This document shows positions 25,898-34,275 of a stretch of 64,000 nucleotides of DNA, one piece after another (the first letter of the stretch is position 1; each line of letters opens with the position of its first letter). Origin of the DNA: Aeromicrobium sp. A1-2 (GTDB lineage Bacteria > Actinomycetota > Actinomycetes > Propionibacteriales > Nocardioidaceae). The position numbers and the translations under genes are program-made. The stretch covers positions 806,001-870,000 of the forward strand of contig NZ_CP027482.1 of assembly GCF_003443875.1 (NCBI RefSeq), written 5' to 3'. The notes below the pieces were generated by a model, which had not been told where the DNA came from, ran no database searches, and saw nothing but the letters and a program-made list of their open reading frames with translations.

Positions 25898-25960
25898 CGC
25901 GATTTGTGACGGTTTGCGCCCTGTCGGACACCGACAGCGTTGGGACCGTCACGATTCGCG
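25898..25960. terminator. Nested palindrome after tRNA-Pro
   Basis: Outer arms 25898-25913 and 25945-25960 match at 14 of 16 positions (GTGACGGT/ACCGTCAC core). Inside is a second perfect hairpin, CTGTCGG-ACA-CCGACAG (25921-25937). Its location six bases after the tRNA fits termination or 3'-end processing; a dispersed palindromic element is possible. Confidence 0.5.
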
Positions 25961-26094
25961 AAGGGGCGGCGGGTGAGACTCCTTTGGGAGCGCCCGCGGT
26001 CTCATGAGAGACTGGTACGTCGCTGTTTCTGCCCGAGGTTTACCGGCAGCAGCGCCCACCTTCCAAGCGCCGAGATCATGCAGGAGTCAGTCAC

Positions 26095-27468
26095 GTGAAA
26101 AGCACCACCGAGGCACTGAGCCCGACCCGGGTCAAGCTCACCATCGAGGTGCCGTTCGAGGAGTTCAAGCCCAGCCTCGATGCTGCCTACAAGACCATCG
26201 GCTCGCAGATCACGATCCCCGGCTTCCGCAAGGGCAAGGTCCCCGCGGCGATTGTCGACCAGCGTGTCGGCCGCACCGCGGTCCTCGATGAGGCCATCAA
26301 CTCGGCGCTCCCCGGCTGGTACAACCAGGCCCTGCAGGACACCAAGATCCAGCCCCTGAGCCAGCCCGAGATCGATCTGGCCAAGTTCGTCGACGGCGAG
26401 CCGATCGAGGTCACCGCCGAGCTCGACGTGCGCCCCGAGCTTGATCTTCCCGACGTGTCGACGATCGAGGTGACGGTCGAGGACTCGACGGTCGCCGACG
26501 ACGACATCGAGGAGCAGATCACGGCCCTGCGTGAGCGCTTCGCCACGTTCGCCGAGGTCGACCGCGCCGCCGCTGAGGGTGACTACCTGACGATCGACCT
26601 GTCCGCCGCGCAGAACGGCGAGGACATCCAGGCCGCTCAGGCCGAGGGCATGCCCTACACGATCGGCAAGGCCACGATGCTGGACGGTCTCGACGAGGCA
26701 GTCACGGGCCTCAAGGCCGGAGAGACGAAGACCTTCACGACGCAGCTTGTCGGCGGCGAGCTCGCCGGGCAGGACGTCGACGTGACCGTCACGGTCAAGG
26801 ACGTCAAGGAGCAGCAGCTCCCCGAGCTCGACGAGGAGTTCGCCCAGACCGCCTCGGAGTTCGACACGATCGAAGAGCTGCGCGCCGACCTGGCCGACCG
26901 CGTCACGCGTGGCAAGCGCATGGAGCAGGCCAACGAGGCCCGCGACCTGATCCTCGACGAGATCGTCAGCCGGATCGACGCCCCACTGCCCGAGAGCCTC
27001 GTCGCCGAGGAGATCACGAGCCGTCGTGAGCAGATCGAGCAGCAGCTCGCCGCAGCCGGTGTCGAGTTCCAGACCTACCTCGACGACGAGGAGCAGACGA
27101 TCGACGAGTTCGAGGCTGACCTCGAGAAGCGGGTGCGCGACTCGCTGGTCGCCCAGTTCGTGCTCGACCAGGTCGTCGCGACCGAGGAGTTCGGCATCGA
27201 CGACGCCGAGCTGTCGCAGCACATCATGCGCCGCGCCCAGCAGTCCGGCGAGGACCCCAACTCGTACATCCAGCACATTATGGAGCACAACCACGTGCCC
27301 GAGATGGTGAGCGAAGTGCTGCGTGGCAAGGCGCTCGCATCGCTCGTGGAGTCGGCCAAGGTCGTCGACAAGTCCGGCAACGTGCTCGAGCTGTCCAAGC
27401 TGCAGTCCGATGGCCGCTACGCCGACGAGGTCGAGGCCACCGACGACGAGGCTCCTGCCGAGGCGTGA
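26095..27468 (+). CDS. tig: Trigger factor, ribosome-associated chaperone
   Basis: Peptidyl-prolyl isomerase and chaperone that binds nascent chains at the ribosome exit. N-terminal ribosome-binding domain has ITIPGFRKGKVP, matching the GFRxGKxP signature (about 42-50). Middle FKBP domain follows (GDYLTIDL to VTVTVKDVKE), then the long helical C-terminal domain with an acidic tail. GTG 26095 has AGGAG upstream. 457 residues, normal length. In actinobacteria tig usually directly precedes clpP1; here about 17 kb of other genes intervene. Confidence 0.96.
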   Translation: MKSTTEALSPTRVKLTIEVPFEEFKPSLDAAYKTIGSQITIPGFRKGKVPAAIVDQRVGRTAVLDEAINSALPGWYNQALQDTKIQPLSQPEIDLAKFVDGEPIEVTAELDVRPELDLPDVSTIEVTVEDSTVADDDIEEQITALRERFATFAEVDRAAAEGDYLTIDLSAAQNGEDIQAAQAEGMPYTIGKATMLDGLDEAVTGLKAGETKTFTTQLVGGELAGQDVDVTVTVKDVKEQQLPELDEEFAQTASEFDTIEELRADLADRVTRGKRMEQANEARDLILDEIVSRIDAPLPESLVAEEITSRREQIEQQLAAAGVEFQTYLDDEEQTIDEFEADLEKRVRDSLVAQFVLDQVVATEEFGIDDAELSQHIMRRAQQSGEDPNSYIQHIMEHNHVPEMVSEVLRGKALASLVESAKVVDKSGNVLELSKLQSDGRYADEVEATDDEAPAEA

Positions 27469-27474
27469 CCGAGG

Positions 27475-27491
27475 ACTCCCCGCGTGGGAGT
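27475..27491 (+). terminator. Weak hairpin after tig
   Basis: ACTCCC (27475-27480) and GGGAGT (27486-27491) around a five-base loop, directly after the tig stop. Short stem, no U-tract. Confidence 0.35.
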
Positions 27492-27517
27492 TCACATTCC
27501 GTTCGGATACCGGCAGT

Positions 27518-28786
27518 ATGGGACCCATGCCTGTCGAGCCTGCACGGACCACCGACGTGGCGGCGCTGGCTCTTGACTACGGCGACCGCCTGATCGTCGG
27601 TACGGCACGCGATCTGCACACCGCGATCTCACGGCGGGGCTTCCGGGCCACCCGGGTCGTGGGCGGTCGGCTGCCCGAGTCGCTGCACGATGCCGTCGTG
27701 ACGTCGGTCTACGGGGCGATCTCGGGTGTACTGCGGGTCTCCAGCGGATCGGTGCGGGCGTTGGCGACACGTGGCATCGGCCGGCCGATCGAGCAGACCC
27801 GTCGCGGTCGACTCGTCGTCGCGGCGGTCAACGGACTGATCGGCGATGAGCTGCGCATGCTCGACGACCCCCAGGCCATCAGGATGGCCGTCCGGCACGA
27901 GGGGCAGGACGTCCCGGCTACGGCATGGCCGCTGGCCGAGGCGTTCCGTGCCGGAACGAGTCACCCCGTGGTGTTCCTGCACGGGCTGTGCGAGAACGAC
28001 GAGTCGTGGTCCAACGGGGCGAAGGTGCACGGCACGACCTATCGCGAGCGGATCGTCGCCGAGACCGACGGCACGCCGGTCATGATCCGCTACAACACCG
28101 GCCTGCACATCTCCGAGAACGGCAAGCACCTGGACGCCTTGCTGCAGCAGCTCGTCGCGGCGTGGCCCGTCCCGGTCACCCGCATCACACTCGTCGGGCA
28201 CTCGATGGGTGGCCTCGTCGCACGGGCCGCGACCAACCACGCCACCGCAGCCGGTCAGACCTGGCAGCACCTCGTGCGTGACGTCGTGTGTCTCGGCACA
28301 CCGCACGCCGGCGCCAACCTGGAGAAGGTGGCCCACCTCGGCTCGCGTCTCCTGCGGTTCTGGCCCGAGTCAAGCCCGTTCAGCTCAATCCTGGAGACCC
28401 GCTCGGCAGGCATCGTCGACCTGCGGCATGGCTACATCACCAAGGATGAGTGGGAAGGGCAGGACCTCACCGGTCAGTGGGGTCTGGACCGGATCGCAGC
28501 TGCACCGCTGCCGCGTGCGGAATACCACTTCGTGGCAGCCACACTGGGCGCCTCGCAGCGCCACCCGCTGAGCTCGGTGCTGGGTGACCTGCTCGTGCAC
28601 TTCTCCTCCGCGACAGGTGTGGGCCGGACCGGCCCGATCGTCGACGGCGCGACGTTCGAGTACCTTCCGAGCGTTCACCATTTGGCCCTGCTCAACCACC
28701 CACAGGTGGGAGACTGGCTTGTCGAGTGGCTCAATTCCCACACCCGCAACCAGCGCGCACTGCCGGCAGCACCGCAGCGCGCCTGA
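27518..28786 (+). CDS. Alpha/beta hydrolase, PGAP1/lipase-like
   Basis: A 422-residue hydrolase (ATG 27518 or 27527). The catalytic part has the oxyanion region VVFLHGLCENDESW, the nucleophile in LVGHSMGGLVAR, then VCLGTPHAGANLEKVAHLGSR and a C-terminal His in SVHHLALLNHP. The first 130 residues form an unrecognised helical extension. The GTPHxG segment is typical of PGAP1-like and triacylglycerol lipases. No signal peptide, so probably cytoplasmic. Substrate unknown. Confidence 0.82.
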   Translation: MGPMPVEPARTTDVAALALDYGDRLIVGTARDLHTAISRRGFRATRVVGGRLPESLHDAVVTSVYGAISGVLRVSSGSVRALATRGIGRPIEQTRRGRLVVAAVNGLIGDELRMLDDPQAIRMAVRHEGQDVPATAWPLAEAFRAGTSHPVVFLHGLCENDESWSNGAKVHGTTYRERIVAETDGTPVMIRYNTGLHISENGKHLDALLQQLVAAWPVPVTRITLVGHSMGGLVARAATNHATAAGQTWQHLVRDVVCLGTPHAGANLEKVAHLGSRLLRFWPESSPFSSILETRSAGIVDLRHGYITKDEWEGQDLTGQWGLDRIAAAPLPRAEYHFVAATLGASQRHPLSSVLGDLLVHFSSATGVGRTGPIVDGATFEYLPSVHHLALLNHPQVGDWLVEWLNSHTRNQRALPAAPQRA

Positions 28787-28816
28787 ACCCTCGTTCGATC
28801 CGACCCCAGGAGATCC

Positions 28817-29278
28817 ATGCCCAATCAGCTGCTCATCGCCCACAGCATCGAGATCGATGCCACGCCGGCCAAGGTCTGGTCGATCGTCTCCGACCTCAAG
28901 CGGATGGGGGAGTGGAGTCCCCAGTGCGTACGCATGAAGGTGTTCGGGGGCGAGGTCAAAGCGGGCGCCCGCACGCTCAACCTGAACCGGCAGGGCTGGA
29001 AGCGGTGGCCCACCAACGCCAAGGTCATGGACTTCGAGCCCGAGCGACTGCTGTCCTTCCGCATCCTGGAGAACCGCACCGTGTGGTCGTTCGAGCTCGA
29101 GCCGACCGAGACCGGCACCCGGCTGACCGAGAGCCGGCGGACGCCGCACGGCGTCGCCGCGGCGTCGAATGCCGCGGTCAAGGGTCTGCTGGGCGGGGTC
29201 GAGAAATTCGAGCAAGAGCTCGAGACCGGGATCGAGCAGACGTTGCAGCGCATCAAGGCCGAAGCTGAGCGGGTCTGA
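28817..29278 (+). CDS. SRPBCC-family ligand-binding protein, copy 1
   Basis: A 153-residue START/polyketide-cyclase-like protein: HSIEIDATPAKVWSIVSDLKRMGEWSPQC is the standard opening of the SRPBCC fold, and ELEPTETGTRLTESR the final strands. AGGAG precedes ATG 28817. Members bind small hydrophobic ligands; no catalytic residues can be assigned. Three bases separate it from a paralogue. Confidence 0.82.
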   Translation: MPNQLLIAHSIEIDATPAKVWSIVSDLKRMGEWSPQCVRMKVFGGEVKAGARTLNLNRQGWKRWPTNAKVMDFEPERLLSFRILENRTVWSFELEPTETGTRLTESRRTPHGVAAASNAAVKGLLGGVEKFEQELETGIEQTLQRIKAEAERV

Positions 29279-29281
29279 GGC

Positions 29282-29752
29282 ATGGGCCAACCAGCGCTCG
29301 AGTCCTCCGTCGAGATCGCAGCCACACCTGACCAGGTCTGGGCCTCGGTCTCCGACGTCAAGGCCATGAAGCGACGCAGCCCCGAGCTCGTCGGGATGTG
29401 GCTGTTCGGCCGTCCGAAGGTGGGCCGCCGGGGGATCAACCTCAATCGCCGCAAGGGTTTCGTCTGGCCGACGACAAGCCGGATTACGCGGTGGAAGCCG
29501 CCGGCGCAGGACGACGGTCGCGGCGCGTTCACGTTCCACGTCTGGCCGACCAACGTGGACTGGTCCTACGAGACCGAGCCGACAGCCGCCGGGACGCGAC
29601 TGACCGAGCGGCGCACCGCGCTGGTCGACCCTTCGCTCTCGGTCCGGTTGACCGCGAGGCTCGCCCTCGGAGGCGCGGACGGCCACGACGCCGAGATGCG
29701 CACCGGCATCGACCAGACGCTCGCGAACATCAAGGCCGAGCTCGAGCGTTGA
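29282..29752 (+). CDS. SRPBCC-family ligand-binding protein, copy 2
   Basis: A 156-residue paralogue of the preceding gene (SSVEIAATPDQVWASVSDVKAM; ETEPTAAGTRLTERR; C-terminal TGIDQTLANIKAELER mirrors TGIEQTLQRIKAEAER). Tandem duplication followed by divergence; the loop after VSD differs (KRRSPELVGM), suggesting a different ligand. It converges on the GntR gene. Confidence 0.8.
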   Translation: MGQPALESSVEIAATPDQVWASVSDVKAMKRRSPELVGMWLFGRPKVGRRGINLNRRKGFVWPTTSRITRWKPPAQDDGRGAFTFHVWPTNVDWSYETEPTAAGTRLTERRTALVDPSLSVRLTARLALGGADGHDAEMRTGIDQTLANIKAELER

Positions 29753-29776
29753 CCGAGGAGCTGCCGATCCGTCGCG

Positions 29777-30514
29777 TCAGCGGTCGACGAGCGTGAGCTC
29801 GAAGGCGTAGAGGTCCGGACGGTACGCGTGCCGGCCATACTCGACTGCGCGGCCCGCGTTGTCGTACGCCGTACGCTGCATCGTCAGCAGCGGGGCGCCC
29901 TTCTTCTCGCTGAGCAGGGCACCCTCCTCGACCGTTGCCCCGCGGGCGCCGATGCGCTGGCGGGCCACGCGCATCAGGATCCCGGACGCGCGGAGATGCG
30001 CGTAGAGGCCGGTCTTCTCCAGGTCGACCGCGGCCAGGTCGATGACCTCGATCGGGATGAAGTTGTGCATCAGCGCGAGTGGCTCCGCGCCGACGTAACG
30101 CAGCCGCTCGAGCGACCACACGTCGTCGCCGGTCTCGAGCTGCAGCTCGCGCGCGACATCCTCCTCGGCAGCGACCTTGCCGACCGAGATGACGTCAGTA
30201 CGCGGCTTCTGACCGGCGGCGCTGAGATCGTCGTACAGGCTGGTCAGCTCGACCGAGCGACGGATCTTTCCGTGCACGACCTGCGTGCCGACACCGCGCT
30301 TGCGCACCAGCATGCCCTTGTCGACCAGCACCTGGATGGCCTGGCGCATCGTGGGCCGGGACAACCCGAGCTCCTTGGCGAGCGAGATCTCGTTGTCGAT
30401 CCGCTCGCCCGGGGCGATCTTGCCGCTCAGGATCGCCTTCTCGAACTGCTCGGCGATCTGGAAGTACAGCGGGACAGGGCTGGATCTGTCGAGGGTGAAC
30501 CTGGGGCCGGGCAT
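29777..30514 (-). CDS. GntR/HutC-family regulator of the inositol cluster
   Basis: A 245-residue regulator with N-terminal winged helix (YFQIAEQFEKAILSGKIAPG, then LSRPTMRQAIQVLVDKGML) and C-terminal UTRA effector-binding domain. It is divergent from iolE, with repeats of TGTCAGCAC between them, so it most likely represses the iol operon and is released by an inositol-pathway intermediate. The inositol role is inferred from position; IolR of Bacillus is a DeoR-type protein, unrelated. Confidence 0.9.
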   Translation of the reverse strand: MPGPRFTLDRSSPVPLYFQIAEQFEKAILSGKIAPGERIDNEISLAKELGLSRPTMRQAIQVLVDKGMLVRKRGVGTQVVHGKIRRSVELTSLYDDLSAAGQKPRTDVISVGKVAAEEDVARELQLETGDDVWSLERLRYVGAEPLALMHNFIPIEVIDLAAVDLEKTGLYAHLRASGILMRVARQRIGARGATVEEGALLSEKKGAPLLTMQRTAYDNAGRAVEYGRHAYRPDLYAFELTLVDR

Positions 30515-30534
30515 GCGGACAATCTAGCCGCCCA

Positions 30535-30616
30535 TGTCAGCACGTCAATATGTCAGGACAAAGGCTTGACATCGGATGTGAGGGGCGACACACTCGTGCT
30601 GATAGTTTGTCAGCAC
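30535..30616. promoter_or_regulatory. GntR operator repeats at the iol promoter
   Basis: TGTCAGCAC at 30535-30543 and 30608-30616, TGTCAGGAC at 30551-30559, and an inverted half at 30596-30602 so that GTGCTGA (30596) and TCAGCAC (30610) form a 7-bp inverted repeat. TTGACA at 30566-30571 is a good -35 candidate with a poor -10. The sites bracket it, as expected for repression. Confidence 0.65.
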
Positions 30617-30636
30617 AAACCCCGAAAAGGATTGAC

Positions 30637-31530
30637 ATGACCGCGAGCGAACAGCGCCCGACCGGCCCCCGAGTAGCAGCTGCCCCCATCTCCTGGGGAG
30701 TGTGCGAGGTGCCGGGTTGGGGGCACCAGCTGCCGGCTGAGCGCGTCATGACCGAGATGGAACGCCTGGGGCTGACCGCGACCGAGTTCGGACCGGACGG
30801 ATTCCTTCCGGAGGATCACGAGACGCGACGCGCCTTTCTCCAGACGTACGGGCTGCAGGCTGTCGGCGGCTTCCTCCCGGTCGTGCTGCATGATCCCTCC
30901 GCCGACCCCATGGCCGCGGTCGACTCGTTCATCGACGGCTGCCTGGCCACGGGTGCCGGGGTCGTCGTGCTGGCCGCGGCGACCGGAGTCGACGGATACG
31001 ACGCTCGACCGGTCCTCGACTACGCGCAGTGGAAGAGCCTGCTGGGCAATCTCGACCGGATCGCCGACCACGCGACCGAGCGCGGCGTGCTCGCGGTGAT
31101 CCACCCGCACATGGGCACGCTGGTCGAGTCGGCCGACGACGTCCAGCGCGTCGTCGACGGCGCGCACATCGGTTTCTGCATCGACACCGGACATCTGGCC
31201 GCCGCGGGAGCAGATCCCGTCGCGATCACGCTCGCCAACCTCGACCGGGTCAAGCACGTGCACCTCAAGGACGTCGACACGACGAAGGCCGCTCAGGTCG
31301 TCGCGCAGGAGATCTCGTTCTCCGACGCGGTCGCCGACGGCATGTGGCGCGTGCTCGGCACGGGCGACGTCGACATCCGCGCGATGATCACGGCGCTGCA
31401 GGGCGCGGGCTACGACGGTTGGTACGTCCTGGAGCAGGACGTCATGTTCAAGGACGGCGAACCGGAGGGCGAAGGCCCCATCGCGGACGTCCGTGCGAGT
31501 CTCGAGTACGTGAAGGCAGTGCTGGCGTGA
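30637..31530 (+). CDS. iolE: Inosose dehydratase
   Basis: Sugar-phosphate-isomerase-fold TIM barrel, 297 residues, which dehydrates 2-keto-myo-inositol to the trihydroxycyclohexanedione. Seen: APISWGVCEVPGWG at the N-terminus, typical of IolE, VIHPHMGTLVES, GFCIDTGHLAAAG and KHVHLKDVD (metal ligands Glu/Asp/His). GAAAAGG lies six bases before ATG 30637. First gene of the iol operon; its stop overlaps iolC by GTGA. Confidence 0.88.
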   Translation: MTASEQRPTGPRVAAAPISWGVCEVPGWGHQLPAERVMTEMERLGLTATEFGPDGFLPEDHETRRAFLQTYGLQAVGGFLPVVLHDPSADPMAAVDSFIDGCLATGAGVVVLAAATGVDGYDARPVLDYAQWKSLLGNLDRIADHATERGVLAVIHPHMGTLVESADDVQRVVDGAHIGFCIDTGHLAAAGADPVAITLANLDRVKHVHLKDVDTTKAAQVVAQEISFSDAVADGMWRVLGTGDVDIRAMITALQGAGYDGWYVLEQDVMFKDGEPEGEGPIADVRASLEYVKAVLA

Positions 31531-32510
31531 CCGATCTCGAGCTCATCACGATGGGACGCGTCGGCGTCGACATCTATCCCGAGCAGATTGGCCGCCATCT
31601 CGAGGACGTGACCTCGTTCGCCAAGTTCCTCGGCGGCAGCTCGACCAACGTGGCCGTGGCCGCGGCCCGGCTCGGTCGCCGCACCGCGACGATCACCCGC
31701 ACGGGTGACGACCCGTTCGGCCGGTTCATCCACGCCGCGCTGCGTGGTTTCGGCGTCGACGACCGCTGGGTCACCCCGGTGGAAGGCCTGCCGACGCCCG
31801 TGACGTTCTGCGAGATCTTCCCGCCGGACGACTTCCCGCTGTACTTCTACCGTGAGCCCAAGGCACCCGACCTGGAGATCGACGTCGACGAGCTGGACTT
31901 CGACGCGATCCGGGCCGCCGACGTGTTCTGGGTGACGGGGACGGGCCTCTCGCAGGAGCCCAGCCGGGCTGCGCACCTGGCCGCTCTCGAGGCCCGAAGC
32001 ACGGATCCGAGGGCGGGCGAGCGCATCACGGTGCTCGACCTGGACTACCGGCCGATGTTCTGGGAGTCCGCCGGGCTCGCGACCGAGCAGATGCAGGCCG
32101 CGTTGCCACATGTCACGGTTGCCGTCGGCAACCGCGAGGAGTGCGAGGTCGCAGTCGGCGAGACCGAGCCACAGGCGGCAGCCGCAGCCCTGCGCGCCAC
32201 AGGCGTCGAGCTCGCGGTCGTCAAGCAGGGCCCGGCCGGTGTGCTGGGCGTGCGCGGTGACGAGTCGGTCGTCGTGCCCCCCGTCGCGGTCGACGTGGTC
32301 AACGGTCTCGGCGCAGGTGACGCCTTCGGCGGATCCCTCGTCCATGGTCTGCTGAGCGGCTGGGACCTCACGACGGTCCTGTCGTTTGCCAACGCCGCCG
32401 GCGCGTACGTCGCCGGCCAGCTCTCGTGTGCTGATGCCATGCCCACGGTCGACCAGGTCTCCGCCGTCCTGTCCCGTGGCTCCGTCGAACCCCAAGGACG
32501 TGTCCGATGA
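31527..32510 (+). CDS. iolC: 5-dehydro-2-deoxygluconokinase
   Basis: PfkB-family kinase, 327 residues from GTG 31527, phosphorylating 5-dehydro-2-deoxygluconate at O-6. Seen: FLGGSSTNVAVAAARLGRRT near the N-terminus and the C-terminal anion-hole motif NGLGAGDAFGGSLVHG. The stand-alone kinase form matches the iol pathway, as Bacillus IolC. Overlaps iolE and the following aldolase gene by four bases each. Confidence 0.9.
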   Translation: MTDLELITMGRVGVDIYPEQIGRHLEDVTSFAKFLGGSSTNVAVAAARLGRRTATITRTGDDPFGRFIHAALRGFGVDDRWVTPVEGLPTPVTFCEIFPPDDFPLYFYREPKAPDLEIDVDELDFDAIRAADVFWVTGTGLSQEPSRAAHLAALEARSTDPRAGERITVLDLDYRPMFWESAGLATEQMQAALPHVTVAVGNREECEVAVGETEPQAAAAALRATGVELAVVKQGPAGVLGVRGDESVVVPPVAVDVVNGLGAGDAFGGSLVHGLLSGWDLTTVLSFANAAGAYVAGQLSCADAMPTVDQVSAVLSRGSVEPQGRVR

Positions 32511-33400
32511 TCACCGTCAACGCCGCCAGCATCGCCAAGGTCGTCCAGACCCGAGCGCTGCACCCCGAACGGATCGGCGAGCTCGCTGCCCGGCGGCAGC
32601 AGCCCCATGGTCTGGTGGGGCAGACCGGCCGGCTCCTGCTGGTCGCGGCCGACCACCCTGCCCGCGGTGCGCTGCGCGCCGGTGACAACCCCGTCGCGAT
32701 GGGCGACCGGGCCGAGCTGCTCGCCCGCATGGTCCGGGCGCTCGACCGGCCCGGGGTCGACGGGGTCCTCGGCACCGCCGACATCATCGAGGACCTGTTG
32801 CTTCTCGGTGCGTTGGAGGGCAAGGTCGTGATCGGCTCGATGAACCGGGGTGGCCTGGCCGGCACGGTCTTCGAGATCGACGACCGCTTCACCGGATACG
32901 ACGCCCCCGCCATCGCGGCGGCGGGCTACCAAGGGGGCAAGATGCTGTTCCGCATCGACCCCCAGGACCCGTCCACCGTCGCCACGATGCAGTCGTGCGC
33001 GCAGGCGGTCGACCAGCTCGCTGCCCACTCGATCATGGCGATGGTCGAGCCGTTCATCTCCCGGCGCGACGAATCCGGGCGGATCCGCAACGACCTGACG
33101 ACCGAAGCGGTCATCCGCTCGGCGACGGTGTCGGCCGGTCTCGCCTCGACGTCGGCGTACACGTGGCTCAAGCTGCCTGTCGTGGACAACATGGAAGCCG
33201 TGCTGGCCGCGACGACGCTGCCCGTCGTCCTGCTCGGCGGCGAGGTGGCACCTGACCAGGGCGCCCAGTTCGCGGCCTGGTCGAAGGCACTGGCGAGTCC
33301 CAGCGTGCGCGGCATGGTGGTCGGCCGGACGCTGCTGTTCCCTCCCGACGGCGACGTCGAGTCCGCCGTCGACGCAACCGTGGAGTTGATGACGGCGTGA
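32507..33400 (+). CDS. Cgl0158-type TIM-barrel aldolase of inositol catabolism
   Basis: A 297-residue (beta/alpha)8 protein. LLVAADHPARGALRAGDN and VVIGSMNRGGLAGTVFEID contain the expected Schiff-base/phosphate-site style segments; late LPVVLLGGEV is a typical barrel strand. From recall it belongs to the actinobacterial Cgl0158 group placed between iolC and iolB, the position expected for cleavage of the 6-phosphate into malonate semialdehyde and dihydroxyacetone phosphate. It is not an obvious relative of Bacillus IolJ. Role inferred from context. Confidence 0.78.
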   Translation: MITVNAASIAKVVQTRALHPERIGELAARRQQPHGLVGQTGRLLLVAADHPARGALRAGDNPVAMGDRAELLARMVRALDRPGVDGVLGTADIIEDLLLLGALEGKVVIGSMNRGGLAGTVFEIDDRFTGYDAPAIAAAGYQGGKMLFRIDPQDPSTVATMQSCAQAVDQLAAHSIMAMVEPFISRRDESGRIRNDLTTEAVIRSATVSAGLASTSAYTWLKLPVVDNMEAVLAATTLPVVLLGGEVAPDQGAQFAAWSKALASPSVRGMVVGRTLLFPPDGDVESAVDATVELMTA

Positions 33401-34275
33401 GCCAGGTCGTGCGCGCGGGAGAGGCCGCGGTCGAGCCGTTCGCCCTCGAGATCACCCCGAGGTCCGCCGGCTGGGGCTACAGCGGCCTGCGGGTCCTGGA
33501 GCTGGCGCCGGGTCAGAGCGAGACGTTCGGCACGGATGACTCCGAGCACGTCGTGGTGTCGCTGGCCGGCTCGGCCGACGTGACCGTCGACGGTCACACC
33601 TATGCACTGGAGGGCCGCAGCAGTGTCTTCGCCGGCCCCAGCGACGCGGTCTATGCGCCGCGCGATGCCGAGCTCTCGGTCGCCAGCGAGCAGGGCGGTC
33701 GATTCGCGCTGGCCTCGGCCCGCTGCGAACGGCGACTGCCGGCGGCGTACCTGCCGAAGGCCGAGGTGCCGGTCGAGATGCGCGGCGCCGGCCAGTCGAG
33801 CCGCCAGGTCAACAACTTCGGCATCCCCGGGGTGCTCGACGCCGACCGGCTGATCGCCTGCGAGGTGCTGACGCCGGGTGGCAACTGGTCGTCGTGGCCG
33901 CCGCACAAGCACGACGAGGAACGCGACGGCGAGACCGCGCTCGAGGAGATCTACTACTTCGAGGTCGCCGACGGTCCGAACGGTCCGGGGATCGGCTTCC
34001 AGCGGGTCTACGGCCACGATCATGCCGACATCGACGTGACCGCCGAGATCCGCTCCGGCGACGTCGTGCTGATCCCGCACGGCTGGCACGGTCCGTCGAT
34101 CGCGGCGCCCGGCTATGACCTGTACTACCTCAATGTCATGGCCGGACCCGGCGCGGAGCGCGCCTGGCTGATCTGCGACGACCCGGCCCACACGTGGGTC
34201 CGCGACACATGGGCCGACCAGGCCATCGACCCCCGGCTGCCGTTCCCAGCCGCTGCGGAAGGAGATCGCCGATGA
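33397..34275 (+). CDS. iolB: 5-deoxy-glucuronate isomerase
   Basis: A 292-residue bicupin converting 5-deoxy-glucuronate to 5-dehydro-2-deoxygluconate. Metal-binding cupin motif NWSSWPPHKHDEERDGETALEEIYY gives two His and a Glu; the second His site is LIPHGWHGP. DLYYLNVMAGP and WLICDDPAHTWVR are characteristic of IolB. GTG start and ATG/GTG overlaps on both sides place it firmly in the iol operon. Confidence 0.93.
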   Translation: MSQVVRAGEAAVEPFALEITPRSAGWGYSGLRVLELAPGQSETFGTDDSEHVVVSLAGSADVTVDGHTYALEGRSSVFAGPSDAVYAPRDAELSVASEQGGRFALASARCERRLPAAYLPKAEVPVEMRGAGQSSRQVNNFGIPGVLDADRLIACEVLTPGGNWSSWPPHKHDEERDGETALEEIYYFEVADGPNGPGIGFQRVYGHDHADIDVTAEIRSGDVVLIPHGWHGPSIAAPGYDLYYLNVMAGPGAERAWLICDDPAHTWVRDTWADQAIDPRLPFPAAAEGDRR

